DNA of 59,763 nucleotides, taken from positions 1 through 59,763 of the forward strand of contig NZ_JAJHPU010000023.1 of NCBI RefSeq assembly GCF_020831405.1, read 5' to 3'. The notes beneath the pieces were generated by a model. That model was not told where the DNA came from. It worked only from the letters and a program-made list of their open reading frames with translations, and did no database searches. Positions 16,839-25,536 of the stretch are shown piece by piece (position 1 is the stretch's first letter; the number at the start of each line of letters is the position of its first letter). The stretch comes from Pseudomonas oryzagri. GTDB taxonomy: Bacteria; Pseudomonadota; Gammaproteobacteria; Pseudomonadales; Pseudomonadaceae. A program made the position numbers and the translations under genes.

Positions 16839-16884
16839 GTTTGTGGCGGACTGAGGGGCGTGACGGGCAGGGGATAGGCTGGCG

Positions 16885-16921
16885 AAAAAAAACGAGCCCG
16901 CGCGAGTAGCGGCAGGCTCGA
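16885..16921 (-). terminator. Terminator for the ccoN/55-aa transcript (minus strand)
   Basis: On the minus strand CGAGCC and GGCTCG (16915-16920 and 16893-16898) form a stem followed by eight T. It faces the plus-strand terminator, so the two transcripts converge here. Confidence 0.75.
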
Positions 16922-16983
16922 GGAGTGTCCTCGTGGGACGGGGCGCCATCCATGGCATGGAACTCTCGGTTGGCGGCTGACCC

Positions 16984-17151
16984 TCAGGCGACCAGCCGGC
17001 GCGACTCGGCAGCGGCCAGGCGCCACATGGCCTGGGGATCGTCGGCGAAGGGCAGGTGCGCGGCAGCGTCCAACTCCTCGGCGGAATGGCCTTTCAGGCT
17101 GCGGTACAGGCCAAACAGGCTCAGCAGGGTGAGGCAGGTCAGCATCAGCAT
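16984..17151 (-). CDS. Small membrane-anchored protein downstream of ccoN (55 aa)
   Basis: The frame starts MLMLTCLTLLSLFGLYRSLK, one hydrophobic helix, followed by an acidic tail with FADDPQAMWRLAAAESRRL. GAGGAG lies 7 bp before the ATG, and it starts 11 bp after the ccoN-like stop. Position, size and single helix recall CcoQ-like accessory proteins or the small gene that follows orphan ccoN copies in Pseudomonas, but no clear family was recognised. An alternative start is the Met two codons later. A role in stability or assembly of the oxidase is inferred only from position. Confidence 0.7.
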   Translation of the reverse strand: MLMLTCLTLLSLFGLYRSLKGHSAEELDAAAHLPFADDPQAMWRLAAAESRRLVA

Positions 17152-17162
17152 GGCGGTGCTCC

Positions 17163-18602
17163 TCAGTGCGCGACTGCGGCAGGGATGCGCGGCGCCACCC
17201 GCTCGCCGCTACTTACGGTACGCCAGACGTTCCACGCCATCAGCAGCATGCCGCTGGCGAAGACGCCGCCGCCGATCAGGCGCACCACATAGCCGGCATG
17301 GCTGGCTTCCAGCGCCTCGACGAAGGAGTAGGTGAGGGTGCCGTCGGCGTTGACCGCGCGCCACATCAGGCCCTGGGAGATGCCGTTGACCCACATGGCG
17401 GCGATGTACAGCACGGTGCCGATGGTCGCCATCCAGAAGTGCGCGTTGATCAGCGCAATGCTGTGCATCCGTTCGCGCCCGTACAGGCGCGGAATCATGT
17501 GGTAGAGCGTGCCGATGCTGATCATCGCCACCCAGCCCAGTGCGCCGGCGTGCACGTGGCCGACGGTCCAGTCGGTGTAGTGGGAGAGGGCGTTGACGGT
17601 CTTGATCGCCATCATCGGCCCCTCGAAGGTGGACATGCCGTAGAAGGCCAGCGACACCACTAGGAAGCGCAGGATGGGGTCGTCGCGCAGTTTGTGCCAG
17701 GCACCGGAGAGGGTCATCATGCCGTTGATCATGCCGCCCCAGGACGGTGCCAGCAGGATCACCGACATCACCATGCCGAGCGACTGCGCCCAGTCGGGCA
17801 GGGCGGTGTAGTGCAGGTGGTGCGGGCCGGCCCAGATGTACAGCGAGATGATCGCCCAGAAGTGCACGATGGACAGGCGGTAGGAATAGATCGGCCGCCC
17901 GGCCTGCTTGGGCACGAAGTAGTACATCATGCCGAGGAACCCCACCGAGAGGATGAAGCCCACCACGCTGTGGCCGTACCACCACTGGATCATCGCGTCG
18001 GTGGCTCCCGAGTACAGCGGGTAGGACTTGAGCAGGCCCACCGGGATGACCGCGTGGTTCACGATGTGGACCATCGCCGTGACGATGATGAACGCGCCGT
18101 AGAACCAGTTGCCGACGTAGATGTGGCGCACCGTGCGCCGGGCGATGGTGCCGAAGAACAGCCAGGCGTAGGCGATCCAGACGATGGTCACCCACAGGGC
18201 GATGGGCCACTCCATCTCGGCGTATTCCTTGGAGGTGGTGAAGCCCAGCGGATAGCTGAACAGGATGGCCACCACTGCGGCCTGCCAGCCCCAGAACACG
18301 AAGCTGGCCACGCGATCGGAGATCAGCCGCGCCCGGCTGGTGCGTTGCACCACATAGAAGGACGTGGCGAACAGGGCGCCGCCGCCGAAGGCGAAGATCA
18401 CCAGGTTGGTGTGGATCGGCCGTATCCGACCGAAGCTGGTCCAGGGCAGGCCGAGGTTCAGTTCGGGCCAGACCAGCTGGGCGGCGATGACGACGCCCAT
18501 GGCCATGCCGAATACCCCCCAGAACAGGGTCGTCAGCGCGAACTGGCGGACGACCCTGTAGTTGTAGGTGGCTTCGGAGTCGGGAACGAATGCTGTTGTC
18601 AT
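17163..18602 (-). CDS. ccoN: Orphan cbb3-type cytochrome c oxidase subunit I (CcoN-like)
   Basis: This 479-aa multi-spanning protein is the catalytic heme-copper subunit of cbb3 oxidase. It shows [20 protein letters not shown] (heme ligand His), [20 protein letters not shown] (Cu ligand region), [16 protein letters not shown] (paired His) and [16 protein letters not shown] (heme ligands). It reduces oxygen to water in the inner membrane. No ccoO, ccoP or ccoQ follows, only a 55-aa gene, so this is an orphan paralogue like the extra CcoN subunits of P. aeruginosa that exchange into CcoO/CcoP complexes. The ATG at 18602 ([15 protein letters not shown]) fits the family's N-terminus; an upstream start would add 51 unrelated residues. 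Confidence 0.92.
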   Translation of the reverse strand: MTTAFVPDSEATYNYRVVRQFALTTLFWGVFGMAMGVVIAAQLVWPELNLGLPWTSFGRIRPIHTNLVIFAFGGGALFATSFYVVQRTSRARLISDRVASFVFWGWQAAVVAILFSYPLGFTTSKEYAEMEWPIALWVTIVWIAYAWLFFGTIARRTVRHIYVGNWFYGAFIIVTAMVHIVNHAVIPVGLLKSYPLYSGATDAMIQWWYGHSVVGFILSVGFLGMMYYFVPKQAGRPIYSYRLSIVHFWAIISLYIWAGPHHLHYTALPDWAQSLGMVMSVILLAPSWGGMINGMMTLSGAWHKLRDDPILRFLVVSLAFYGMSTFEGPMMAIKTVNALSHYTDWTVGHVHAGALGWVAMISIGTLYHMIPRLYGRERMHSIALINAHFWMATIGTVLYIAAMWVNGISQGLMWRAVNADGTLTYSFVEALEASHAGYVVRLIGGGVFASGMLLMAWNVWRTVSSGERVAPRIPAAVAH

Positions 18603-19001
18603 GGATGTTCCAGATGCACGCAAGGTTTTGGTTTCTTGCCCCGAAATGGGGCGTTGGCAAGGCGGCAATAGTCTGGCGTGCACCAAGATATTCAACAAAC
18701 TAATAATAATGAATTTAAAGTGCATTATTTTTGATTTAAATATCCCGCAATGCACCTTGCCTGTCGCTCACCCCTCATGCCGCAGTGTTCGATCACAGCC
18801 CCCTCGGCGGTGCCGCCACCTTGCGTCCAGCGTGGCTGGCGCGCTTCTCGGTTGGAGGCGCTCGTCTTCTTTTAGTGCAATAAAATTGATTCGAAAGCGC
18901 ATAAATATTCGTTATCAAAATACATCGCCAGGCGTGACACTGGAACCGTCCACCCCGCCCGGGATGTCGCTGGATATCCCGCACCTACAGGAGTTCGAAC
19001 C
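18603..19001. other. Intergenic region, AT-rich, divergent promoters of ccoN and the DUF6306-like gene
   Basis: No gene is supported. The stretch 18690-18745 is strongly AT-rich. TTGATTTAAATATC at 18731-18744 is a poor match to the ANR/FNR box TTGAT-N4-ATCAA; only the left half is good. Two further TTGAT half-sites occur near 18885 and 18920. GTGCATT (18719-18725) and AATGCAC (18749-18755) form a 7-bp inverted repeat. Oxygen-responsive control is plausible but not demonstrated. Confidence 0.4.
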
Positions 19002-19397
19002 ATGTCCGTATCGCTCGAAGAACTGCTGCAAACCCTGCTCAGTGCCGAACGTGCCGGCGTCCAGGTGGCGTCGGCGAGCCTGCGCGAATGCCGGGACCCG
19101 GCCTTGCGGCCGCTGCTGGAACAGATCCTGGCCGGCGAGGGGGAGAGCTGTCGGCGCCTGCTGGCCTGCATGCAGCACCTGGGCCTGGAGCCGAACCGGC
19201 AGACCGGCGAGTTCTACGCGCGGGCGATGGCCATCGACGACCTGCACGAACGCCTGGCGTTCATCGATCGCGGCCAGCGCTGGGTGATCCGCAAGCTGCA
19301 GGAGGCGCTGCCCGACTGCGCGGACCCACTGGTGCGCGGGGAGCTGGAAACGGTGCTGCGTATCCACGAGGAGAACAGTGCGGCCACGCCGGCCTGA
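19002..19397 (+). CDS. Small helical protein, ferritin-like/DUF6306-type
   Basis: This 131-aa, mostly helical protein begins SLEELLQTLLSAERAGVQVA, followed by LLEQILAGEGESCRRLLACM, RLAFIDRGQRWVIRKLQEAL and a short acidic C-terminus. The repeated Glu/His/Arg helices suggest a four-helix, ferritin-like fold, and I believe it belongs to the DUF6306 group, though no function is known for that group. AGGAG precedes the ATG. It is transcribed divergently from ccoN, and no partner gene is evident. Confidence 0.7.
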   Translation: MSVSLEELLQTLLSAERAGVQVASASLRECRDPALRPLLEQILAGEGESCRRLLACMQHLGLEPNRQTGEFYARAMAIDDLHERLAFIDRGQRWVIRKLQEALPDCADPLVRGELETVLRIHEENSAATPA

Positions 19398-19422
19398 CCG
19401 GCGGCGCCAGTCACCCGTCAAC

Positions 19423-19986
19423 TCACCAAACCTTGGTCAGGCAATCTTGCACGCCTTGATATTGGGTTTTGGCGTTCTGCTTGTCCAACAAGACGCCGGG
19501 CTCGCTGGAGCTCGACGCATAACTAAGCAAATAGTTCACCTTGTTGGCTTCCACTTGTGGGTCTGGCGAACTTCCCGTCGGGACGACGATGACGGCGAAA
19601 CCGTTGTGCGGGAGATCCTTTCCCGCCGGTATCGTGGTTGCTGTCGTCGCCAATGCACCGATTTTTTGCGCCAGACTCAGGCTGGTGGAAACACAGGCGG
19701 ACGGGTTGAATGCAGTCGAGCAGAGCTTCGCCGGGTCGTAGGGAAAATCGACCTTGCCGCTGCGATTGTCGAGATTATTGACCCTGAAGATGACGTAGGC
19801 CGCTTCAGGGCCGGCGCTCACCACGTTGTTGCCCTCCTTGTAGCCGTTGCAGGCGCCGAGCTGCTCATACCTTATGGTCGCCGTCCCGTTGGGATTCGGG
19901 CACCCCGCGAGCAATCCGAGGAGCGACACGATGAAAAGCCGTAGCGAATAGAAACCAAGCGTCTTCACTTCCTCACCCTCACTCAT
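19423..19986 (-). CDS. Predicted lipoprotein of unknown function
   Basis: From the ATG at 19986 the protein is 187 aa with a lipoprotein signal: RLFIVSLLGLLAGC, lipobox Cys at about residue 29, then NPNGTATIRYEQLGACNG. The mature part is soluble and Ser/Thr rich, with Cys residues that could form disulfides (ACNGYKEG, KLCSTAFNPSACVS). No family was recognised. The ribosome-binding site is weak, and a GTG six codons later is an alternative start. The reading frame is open further upstream to 20127, but that part lacks signal-peptide character. It probably sits in the outer or inner membrane facing the periplasm. Confidence 0.65.
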   Translation of the reverse strand: MSEGEEVKTLGFYSLRLFIVSLLGLLAGCPNPNGTATIRYEQLGACNGYKEGNNVVSAGPEAAYVIFRVNNLDNRSGKVDFPYDPAKLCSTAFNPSACVSTSLSLAQKIGALATTATTIPAGKDLPHNGFAVIVVPTGSSPDPQVEANKVNYLLSYASSSSEPGVLLDKQNAKTQYQGVQDCLTKVW

Positions 19987-20512
19987 CGAATAGTCTCTTG
20001 CAGGCACGCAGAGCGGTCGGCTCCATAACGGAACAAGAACCCGGCAGATATTTGCGAATAGCCAGTCACGGGCTTGCGTATGACTTTTGGGGCGCTCGCG
20101 CTCGAACATGCCAGGAACGACATGCACAGAAAAAGGAGATAAATTTTAGCTCATCTAATCCACAACTCCGCTACTGCAAGTTACCCAGAGCGTAGATTGC
20201 CATTCGTCAAAAAGAAAACGTGATACTTTCGCCGGCAAGAATCTTTTCGACTAAAAACATTCCGGAAAATTTCGCCGAGTCTTCGCGAGACTTCTGTGCG
20301 CCTGGCTCAAAGAGAAGGAGTCAAAGCCCGCGAATATTGGGGCTTGTGAAAACTCCACGACCGTCACGTATATGAATGCTCCTTACCTTCTCCGCGAGTG
20401 GAAAAGATAGTCGGCCAGGCAAAGGAGATAAAGGCACCATCACGCAAGACGGCCCGGGGGAGGGCCAGGATTACAGGCCAACTCGAATCCCCCTGAGCGG
20501 ACCGAGCAGTCC
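19987..20512. other. Intergenic region without a supported gene
   Basis: Composition is lower in GC than the surroundings. An AAAAAGGAGATAAATTTTAG stretch near 20130 resembles a ribosome-binding site but has no start codon behind it. Nothing else is supported. Confidence 0.4.
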
Positions 20513-20992
20513 TTACGAATACTTGATCGCCACCTTCTCGAGCTTCTTCCGGCCGATTTTCATCCACGACTTGGTATCGAATCTGAGCACGGCCACCGCA
20601 CAGGTCGGCAGGTTGACGTCCTTGCTGGAAAGGCACAATACCAGTTCCGAGAGCAGCGGATTGTGGCCGACCAGCATCAGCCGCTTGTGCTCGTCGTCCG
20701 TCTCCTGCAGCAGCTGCAGCAGGTCATCCACCTGTCCGGTGTACAGCCGCTGATCCTGCACGATATGCCTGCGCTTGAACTCGAGCCTCTTGGCGATGGC
20801 ATTCGCGGTGGCCAGCGCCCGCTGCGCGGGGCTGGAAACCAGCGCATCGACGGCCACGTCGGATTCGGCCAGGCGCCGGCCCATCTTCGCCGCGTCGTTC
20901 TTGCCCTTGTCGGTCAGGGGCCGCTCGCTGTCGGCCAGCCTGACATCGTCCCAACTCGACTGACCATGGCGAACCAGGAACAGCGTTTTCAC
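20513..20992 (-). CDS. sixA: Phosphohistidine phosphatase SixA
   Basis: This 159-aa histidine-phosphatase superfamily protein has LVRHGQSSWDD with the catalytic RHG near the N-terminus, LTDKGKNDAAKMGRRL, SSPAQRALATA and the distal MLVGHNPLLSEL with the second catalytic His. SixA dephosphorylates phosphohistidine on HPt domains or PTS proteins. The GTG at 20992 is preferred because GAGAGG lies 7 bp upstream. A GTG at 21001 would overlap that site. It stands alone, with unrelated genes on both sides. Confidence 0.85.
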   Translation of the reverse strand: MKTLFLVRHGQSSWDDVRLADSERPLTDKGKNDAAKMGRRLAESDVAVDALVSSPAQRALATANAIAKRLEFKRRHIVQDQRLYTGQVDDLLQLLQETDDEHKRLMLVGHNPLLSELVLCLSSKDVNLPTCAVAVLRFDTKSWMKIGRKKLEKVAIKYS

Positions 20993-21451
20993 GGTGCGCA
21001 CCTCTCTGCAATGTGGCTTTAGTCGTAGGCTACCTGGCGCTGCTTACAAACAGATGTTCGCTGGGTCGACTGCACCTCCCGGCTTTTCCGAGCCCTGATC
21101 GTCTGGCGTATCCGAACGCCAAGGCTGGGATTGCCGCGCGCTCTTCCTTTCCCGAATCCCTCGCGGGTTCGTGCCGCTCGTCAGCCCGCGGCGATGGACA
21201 ATGCCGCTACGGCAGCCATGGGGATCTTTTCGAAGACGCTCTTCCTCTAACGAGGAGGATGGAAAACGGGCCGCCCTGTCGCGCCACTATCCGAGGGATG
21301 TGACCGGGCGAGGCCCGGTCGCTCACCGTCATGCAGCAGGCGGCGGTGATCTGGGCGTTCGTCGGGTGCCCGCATAGAATGGCCACGCCTCGCCGACCGC
21401 AGCCATCCTTCGAGCTAGCCGCGGGGCCCGCAACCCAGGGAGAACTGCGTG
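20993..21451. other. Intergenic region without a supported gene
   Basis: A small hairpin TGGCGT/ACGCCA lies near 21103-21120. The rest is GC-rich with no convincing coding signal. The promoters of sixA and of the GNAT gene must lie here, but no clear -35/-10 pair was identified. Confidence 0.35.
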
Positions 21452-22324
21452 ATGTCCAATGAGCTTGTCATACGCCAAATGACCCGACCCGAGCTGGACC
21501 AACTGGTCGGCTGGGCGGCGGCGGAGGGCTGGAACCCCGGCCGGCACGATGCCGAGCTGTTCTGGGCCACCGATCCACAGGCCTTCGTCGCCGCCGAGCT
21601 GGACGGCGAGCTGATCGGCGGCGGCGCCATTACCTCCTACGCCGGCGAGTTCGGCTTCATGGGCTTCTTCATCGTCCGCCCCGAGTATCGCGGCCATGGC
21701 CTCGGCAACACCCTCTGGCTGGCGCGCCGCGACCGCCTGCTCGCCCGGCTGCGCCCAGGGGCGAGCATCGGCATGGACGGCGTGTTCACCATGCAGGACT
21801 ACTACGCCAGGGGCGGCTTCGTGCTCTCCCACCGCAACCTGCGCTTCCGCGCCGATATTCCCCAGCAGCCGGCGGCGCCTGCGCTCGGCAACGAGGTGGT
21901 GGTCCAGCTGGCCCACCTGCCGTTCGAGCAATTGCTCGCCTACGACCGCACCTGCTTCCCCGCCGCGCGCGCGAACTTCCTCAGCACTTGGATTGCCCAG
22001 CCGGAGGGACTTGCCCTCGGCTGTCTGCGGGACGGCGAGCTGCGCGGCTATGGCGTCGTGCGACGCTGCCAGGAAGGTTGCAAGCTCGGCCCGCTGTTCG
22101 CCGACGACACCCAGGCCGCCGAGGTCCTCTACGCGCACCTGGCGACCTTCGCCGCCGGCGGTCCGCTGTTTATCGACGCCCCGGAGAACAACCCGGCCGC
22201 CATGGCGATGGTGCGGCGCCATGGCATGACCGAGGTGTTCGGCTGCGCGCGCATGTACCTGGGGCCCGCGCCGACGGTCGCGCAGGAGCGGGTGTTCGGC
22301 GTCACCACCCTCGAGCTGGGCTGA
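21452..22324 (+). CDS. GNAT family N-acetyltransferase with C-terminal second domain
   Basis: This 290-aa protein has an N-terminal GNAT domain (residues about 5-130) with the acetyl-CoA loop RPEYRGHGLGNTLWLARRDR, then a C-terminal half (YDRTCFPAARANFLSTWI; FIDAPENNPAAMAMVRRHGM) that matches the Acetyltransf_18 arrangement of YitH-like proteins. The substrate is unknown. The ATG at 21452 follows AGGGAG; a GTG one codon earlier is possible. Its TGA overlaps the ATG of the next gene, so it is coupled to the PuuE-like gene. Confidence 0.82.
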   Translation: MSNELVIRQMTRPELDQLVGWAAAEGWNPGRHDAELFWATDPQAFVAAELDGELIGGGAITSYAGEFGFMGFFIVRPEYRGHGLGNTLWLARRDRLLARLRPGASIGMDGVFTMQDYYARGGFVLSHRNLRFRADIPQQPAAPALGNEVVVQLAHLPFEQLLAYDRTCFPAARANFLSTWIAQPEGLALGCLRDGELRGYGVVRRCQEGCKLGPLFADDTQAAEVLYAHLATFAAGGPLFIDAPENNPAAMAMVRRHGMTEVFGCARMYLGPAPTVAQERVFGVTTLELG

Positions 22325-23238
22325 TGGCCAAGCGCGATCTCACCGGCTACGCCGGCCGCCCGCCCCATCCGCACTGGCCGGGCGAAGCGCGCATCGCCGT
22401 GCAGTTCGTGCTGAACGTCGAGGAGGGCGCCGAATCCTCCATCCTCAATGGCGATGCCCAGTCCGAGGCCTATCTGCACGAGCTGCCGGACCGCCCGGCC
22501 CGGCCCGGCGAGCGCGACCCGAGCGTCGAGAGCATGTACGAGTACGGCTCGCGCGCCGGCGTGTGGCGCATCCTCGAGCTGTTCGCCGCCCGCGGCCTGC
22601 CGCTGACCGCCTTCGCCGTCGGCCACGCGCTGGAGCTCGCTCCCGAGATCGGCCAGGCGCTGGCCGCCGCCGGCCACGAAGTCGCCGGGCATGGCTATCG
22701 CTGGCTGGACTACCACCACATCGGCGAGGACGAGGAGCGCCGCCATATCCAGCTGACCGTCGAGGCCATCGGGCGAATCTGCGGCAAGCGTCCGGTCGGC
22801 TGGTACACCGGCCGGGTCAGCCCCAACACCCGGCGCCTGCTGCAGGAGGCCGGCGGCTTCCTTTACAGCTCCGACGCCTACAACGACGACCTGCCGTACT
22901 GGCTGCCCGGCGCGCCGGCGCAGTTGGTGATTCCCTACACCCTGGTCAACAACGACTTCCGCTATCTGCTGCCCAACGGCTTTTCCAGCGGCGAGGACTT
23001 CTTCCGCCTGCTCAAGGACGCCTTCGACCTGCTCTGGGAGGAGGGCGCGCAGCGGCCGAAGATGATGAGCGTCGGCCTGCACGGCCGCATCAGCGGCCAT
23101 CCCGCCCGCGCAATGGCGCTGGCGCGCTTTCTCGATTACGTCCAGAGCCACGACAAGGTGTGGATCTGCCGGCGCGAAGAGATTGCGCGGCACTGGATGA
23201 TCGAGCATCCGCCCGGCAAGGCAGAGCCCGCCTGCTGA
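22324..23238 (+). CDS. puuE: Polysaccharide deacetylase-like allantoinase PuuE
   Basis: This 304-aa NodB-fold protein has the opening MAKRDLTGYAGRPPHPHWPG and EARIAVQFVLNVEEGAESS typical of PuuE, then HEVAGHGYRWLDYHHI (metal-binding His region) and LHGRISGHPARAMALARFLD. PuuE hydrolyses (S)-allantoin in pseudomonad urate catabolism. No uraD, alc or transporter gene accompanies it, so it is separated from the usual purine cluster. Its only partner is the overlapping GNAT gene. Confidence 0.82.
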   Translation: MAKRDLTGYAGRPPHPHWPGEARIAVQFVLNVEEGAESSILNGDAQSEAYLHELPDRPARPGERDPSVESMYEYGSRAGVWRILELFAARGLPLTAFAVGHALELAPEIGQALAAAGHEVAGHGYRWLDYHHIGEDEERRHIQLTVEAIGRICGKRPVGWYTGRVSPNTRRLLQEAGGFLYSSDAYNDDLPYWLPGAPAQLVIPYTLVNNDFRYLLPNGFSSGEDFFRLLKDAFDLLWEEGAQRPKMMSVGLHGRISGHPARAMALARFLDYVQSHDKVWICRREEIARHWMIEHPPGKAEPAC

Positions 23239-23315
23239 ACTGGCTGGGCGCGTCGGCGTCCCTGCCGAGGGGATGGGAGCCTGCGCAAGACCCCGAGGCC
23301 AACTCGCCGCGGCGT

Positions 23316-23669
23316 CTACAGATCGATGATCGTCTCGAAGCCGCCGTAGATCAGACGCTGGCCGTCGAACGGCATCGGATTCTGGTCGGGCTGCAGGCGC
23401 GGATCGGCCATGGCCTTATCCATGCCCTGGTCGCGTACGGCACGCGAAGGCCAGACGATCCAGGAAAACACCACCGTTTCACCCGGCGCGCACTTCACCG
23501 CCATGGGGAAGGACGTCACCTTGCCCTCGGGCACATCGTCGCCCCAGCACTCGACCACGTTGAGCGCGCCGTATTCCTTGAACACTTCAGCGGCGGCCTC
23601 TGCATGTTTTCTGTAGGTTTCCTTGTTCGCCGTGGGCACGGCGAGGACAAACCCGTCAACGTAGGACAT
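23316..23669 (-). CDS. DUF1428 family protein
   Basis: This 117-aa protein runs MSYVDGFVLAVPTANKETYR, ALNVVECWGDDVPEGKVTSF, VFSWIVWPSRAVRDQGMDKA and MPFDGQRLIYGGFETIIDL, the full DUF1428 pattern (a small alpha/beta barrel-like fold of unknown function). GAGGAGG lies at ideal distance before the ATG at 23669. It is convergent with the PuuE gene and not obviously in an operon. Confidence 0.85.
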   Translation of the reverse strand: MSYVDGFVLAVPTANKETYRKHAEAAAEVFKEYGALNVVECWGDDVPEGKVTSFPMAVKCAPGETVVFSWIVWPSRAVRDQGMDKAMADPRLQPDQNPMPFDGQRLIYGGFETIIDL

Positions 23670-24026
23670 TTCAAACCTCCTCTCTCCGCGAGGGAGAGCG
23701 AATGGGTGACAGCCGGTTGAGTCTGAACCAACCTCCGCGGATTCACCGCCAGAGGCCGACGGCCTGCCACCCGCACTGTCTGCGACCGAACGGCCGCGAG
23801 GCTGGTCGACCCAGCCGAAAGGCCCGGTGATCCGCTCGCCTTCGAGACGAAACACCTCGGCCCCCAACGTTCGACAGGCGCGGCAGGCAAACGGCTCAAC
23901 GACTCGATGGACGGGTCAGTCGCCACGCTGCGCAGCCGCTTTCAGCCACCTGACCTCGGCGAGCACCTTACGGCCGTGGTTGGGTGGAAGGGCCGCAGAA
24001 AAGAGGAATTAGCCCAACCAAAAATA
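23670..24026. other. Intergenic region without a supported gene
   Basis: The GC content drops towards 24000, marking the left edge of the low-GC cassette-like region. No motif or coding frame of note was seen. Confidence 0.35.
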
Positions 24027-24410
24027 TCATTTCGAGCCAGGGACCTTATTTTTACTGCCAGCGCGCATTTCCTGAAGTTCCTGGGTAAGCCACGCCTTGC
24101 TCTCTACAGGCGCAGAATTGCCGCACATGACTTTGTAGGGCTTGCCACTGACACTGCTCTTTGACGCAGCCAGATCGATAAACTGCTCGGCGTTTTTCAA
24201 GGAACCTCTTTTTTCGAGGTATTCAAGCTTGCCAAGTAAATGCTCCTTGGCTTCCGACGCCGTGTGCCAAGAGCCGTTCCGATAGAACTGGCATCCCGAC
24301 GACTGGAGCCGATCCAGCAGGGAGTTGACCTCAATATGAGCTGCTGTACCGGCAGGTTCAGCCCAGAGGGGTTGGGCGACGAAAAACAGAATGATGAAGA
24401 TGAAGCGCAT
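24027..24410 (-). CDS. DUF5329-like periplasmic protein
   Basis: This 127-aa protein has a signal peptide (MRFIFIILFFVAQPLWA). The mature part contains EVNSLLDRLQSSGCQFYRNG, AKEHLLGKLEYLEKRG, SGKPYKVMCGNSAPVESKAW and LTQELQEMR. The two Cys and this order match DUF5329, a small periplasmic family of unknown function. It is AT-richer than the steroid genes. It is the leftmost member of a run of minus-strand genes, and an attC-like site lies just before its start, as expected if it was once a gene cassette. Confidence 0.75.
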   Translation of the reverse strand: MRFIFIILFFVAQPLWAEPAGTAAHIEVNSLLDRLQSSGCQFYRNGSWHTASEAKEHLLGKLEYLEKRGSLKNAEQFIDLAASKSSVSGKPYKVMCGNSAPVESKAWLTQELQEMRAGSKNKVPGSK

Positions 24411-24421
24411 GATGAGAATCC

Positions 24422-24510
24422 TCCTAACGATTATCTACCGAGCGGTCAAGAGTGTAGCATTTTGAGTGCCCAGCAAACGAAGTGAGAGATAGTTGAGCGC
24501 ATTGCTATAC
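24422..24510 (-). repeat. attC-like recombination site
   Basis: On the minus strand the site ends with GTTAGGA (24428-24422), a good core site (GTTRRRY form). The other end GTATAGC includes the stop codon of the next gene upstream. Internal sequence AATGCGCTCAACTATCTCTC is shared in pattern with the site at 25446-25536. About 89 bp. Confidence 0.55.
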
Positions 24511-25020
24511 ATCCTCCTCAGCTTCAAAACTCAGCGTCAGGCATTCTAGACGCGTAGGGATAACGAAGAGCAAGCCGTTTCTGGAGTCCGATGTCTTATA
24601 GCTCAATTTGAAAACTTCCTCAGCCTCAAAATCATTACTGGCCATCCGGATCATTTCCATTACTTGCCAGGCGAGGTTGTAATTTATTGCCTTTAGTGCC
24701 TCCTGTTCTGCTATGGATTCTTTGTATTCATTGGGAAGCAAGACCTTCTCTAACTCGTCATGCATGCGACGCACCCAGTTTTTTACAGAAACCGCCTTGC
24801 TGAATGAGTAAACTGGAACATCTAGATCGGGGAAGTCTTCCGCAAAGCCACTAGAGTAGCCAGAAAATAGATCTGCCACTGATTCGTCAATTCTTGTAAT
24901 GTCTAGCTTTGCAGTGCGTGCACATGCGCGATAGCGCCGAAAGCATTGGGTGATTGACGATAGCGCGTCAACGTATCCGTCGATTCTGCTAACTATCGTT
25001 TCAAGTTCAAGTGCATCCAA
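24505..25020 (-). CDS. Hypothetical protein, low GC
   Basis: This 171-aa soluble, acidic, helix-rich protein contains ELETIVSRIDGYVDALSSIT, YSFSKAVSVKNWVRRMHDEL and a C-terminal FVIPTRLECLTLSFEAEEDV. No family was recognised. Codon use is clearly more AT-rich than in the steroid genes, suggesting transfer. The stop codon lies inside an attC-like site and another such site lies 26 bp before the start, so gene plus site form a cassette-like unit. Confidence 0.65.
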   Translation of the reverse strand: MDALELETIVSRIDGYVDALSSITQCFRRYRACARTAKLDITRIDESVADLFSGYSSGFAEDFPDLDVPVYSFSKAVSVKNWVRRMHDELEKVLLPNEYKESIAEQEALKAINYNLAWQVMEMIRMASNDFEAEEVFKLSYKTSDSRNGLLFVIPTRLECLTLSFEAEEDV

Positions 25021-25045
25021 TGCGATGTTTCCTGAGATTTATAGT

Positions 25046-25120
25046 GCTTAAGTTAAAGGGCGGACGCTGCATGCGCGCGTCCCCGTGAATAAAGCGAACG
25101 GCTTGAACCGTATGTTGGAA
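25046..25120 (-). repeat. attC-like recombination site
   Basis: On the minus strand it begins TTCCAAC (25120-25114), then GTTCAAGC and a GC-rich stem (GGGGACGC...GCGTCC), and ends CTTAAGC (25052-25046), where GTTAAGC would be canonical. Its 75-bp length equals that of the site at 28470. Confidence 0.55.
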
Positions 25121-25159
25121 ATTTCAGTCACCGGAGCACCGTATGGAGATTTTATTGCG

Positions 25160-25429
25160 TTAGGAGTAGCTAAAAAACTGAGCAAGCCGTAGTGCGGTAG
25201 CGGAAAACGCTTTTCCGCCTTGGTTTTCGTAACGTTCATGCAGAGTCAGAATCTCGTGAGTCAATTCGCTAGATTGCTCGGGACCCAAGGTGAAGTCTGA
25301 GTAAAACTTTGCCCGAATTGCGTTGAGTTGCGGGAAGTCAGTGATAGCCTCCGCTGAAAACGCAAAAAGGTATTCCTCATGGCTCTGGATTGCCTCATGG
25401 CGCGCACCAGCATACATGTCGAATGCCAT
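25160..25429 (-). CDS. Hypothetical protein, low GC
   Basis: This 89-aa protein begins MAFDMYAGARHEAIQSHEEY and includes IRAKFYSDFTLGPEQSSELT and HEILTLHERYENQGGKAFSA. It is soluble and helix-rich with no recognised family. GAGAGG precedes the ATG at 25429; an in-frame start 15 bp upstream at 25444 is less well placed. It lies between two attC-like sites, consistent with a former gene cassette. Confidence 0.65.
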   Translation of the reverse strand: MAFDMYAGARHEAIQSHEEYLFAFSAEAITDFPQLNAIRAKFYSDFTLGPEQSSELTHEILTLHERYENQGGKAFSATALRLAQFFSYS

Positions 25430-25445
25430 AGAGGGGCCTCTCATT

Positions 25446-25536
25446 TCCTAACGTTTAAACTGGCAGGCAGACCAAAGCGTAGCTTTTTTGCTGCCCAACG
25501 AACAAAGTGCGCAGCAGTTGAGCTGCATTGTCAGAG
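25446..25536 (-). repeat. attC-like recombination site
   Basis: On the minus strand it starts CTCTGAC, continues AATGCAGCTCAACTGCTGCG, and ends CGTTAGGA (core GTTAGGA at 25452-25446). The imperfect palindrome around GGGCAGC...GCTGCCC-type stems is typical. About 91 bp; it overlaps the stop codon of the next gene. Confidence 0.6.

Noticed and set aside
18731-18744. ANR/FNR box upstream of ccoN
   Set aside because: Only the TTGAT half matches; the right half ATATC is poor, so it is noted only as weak.
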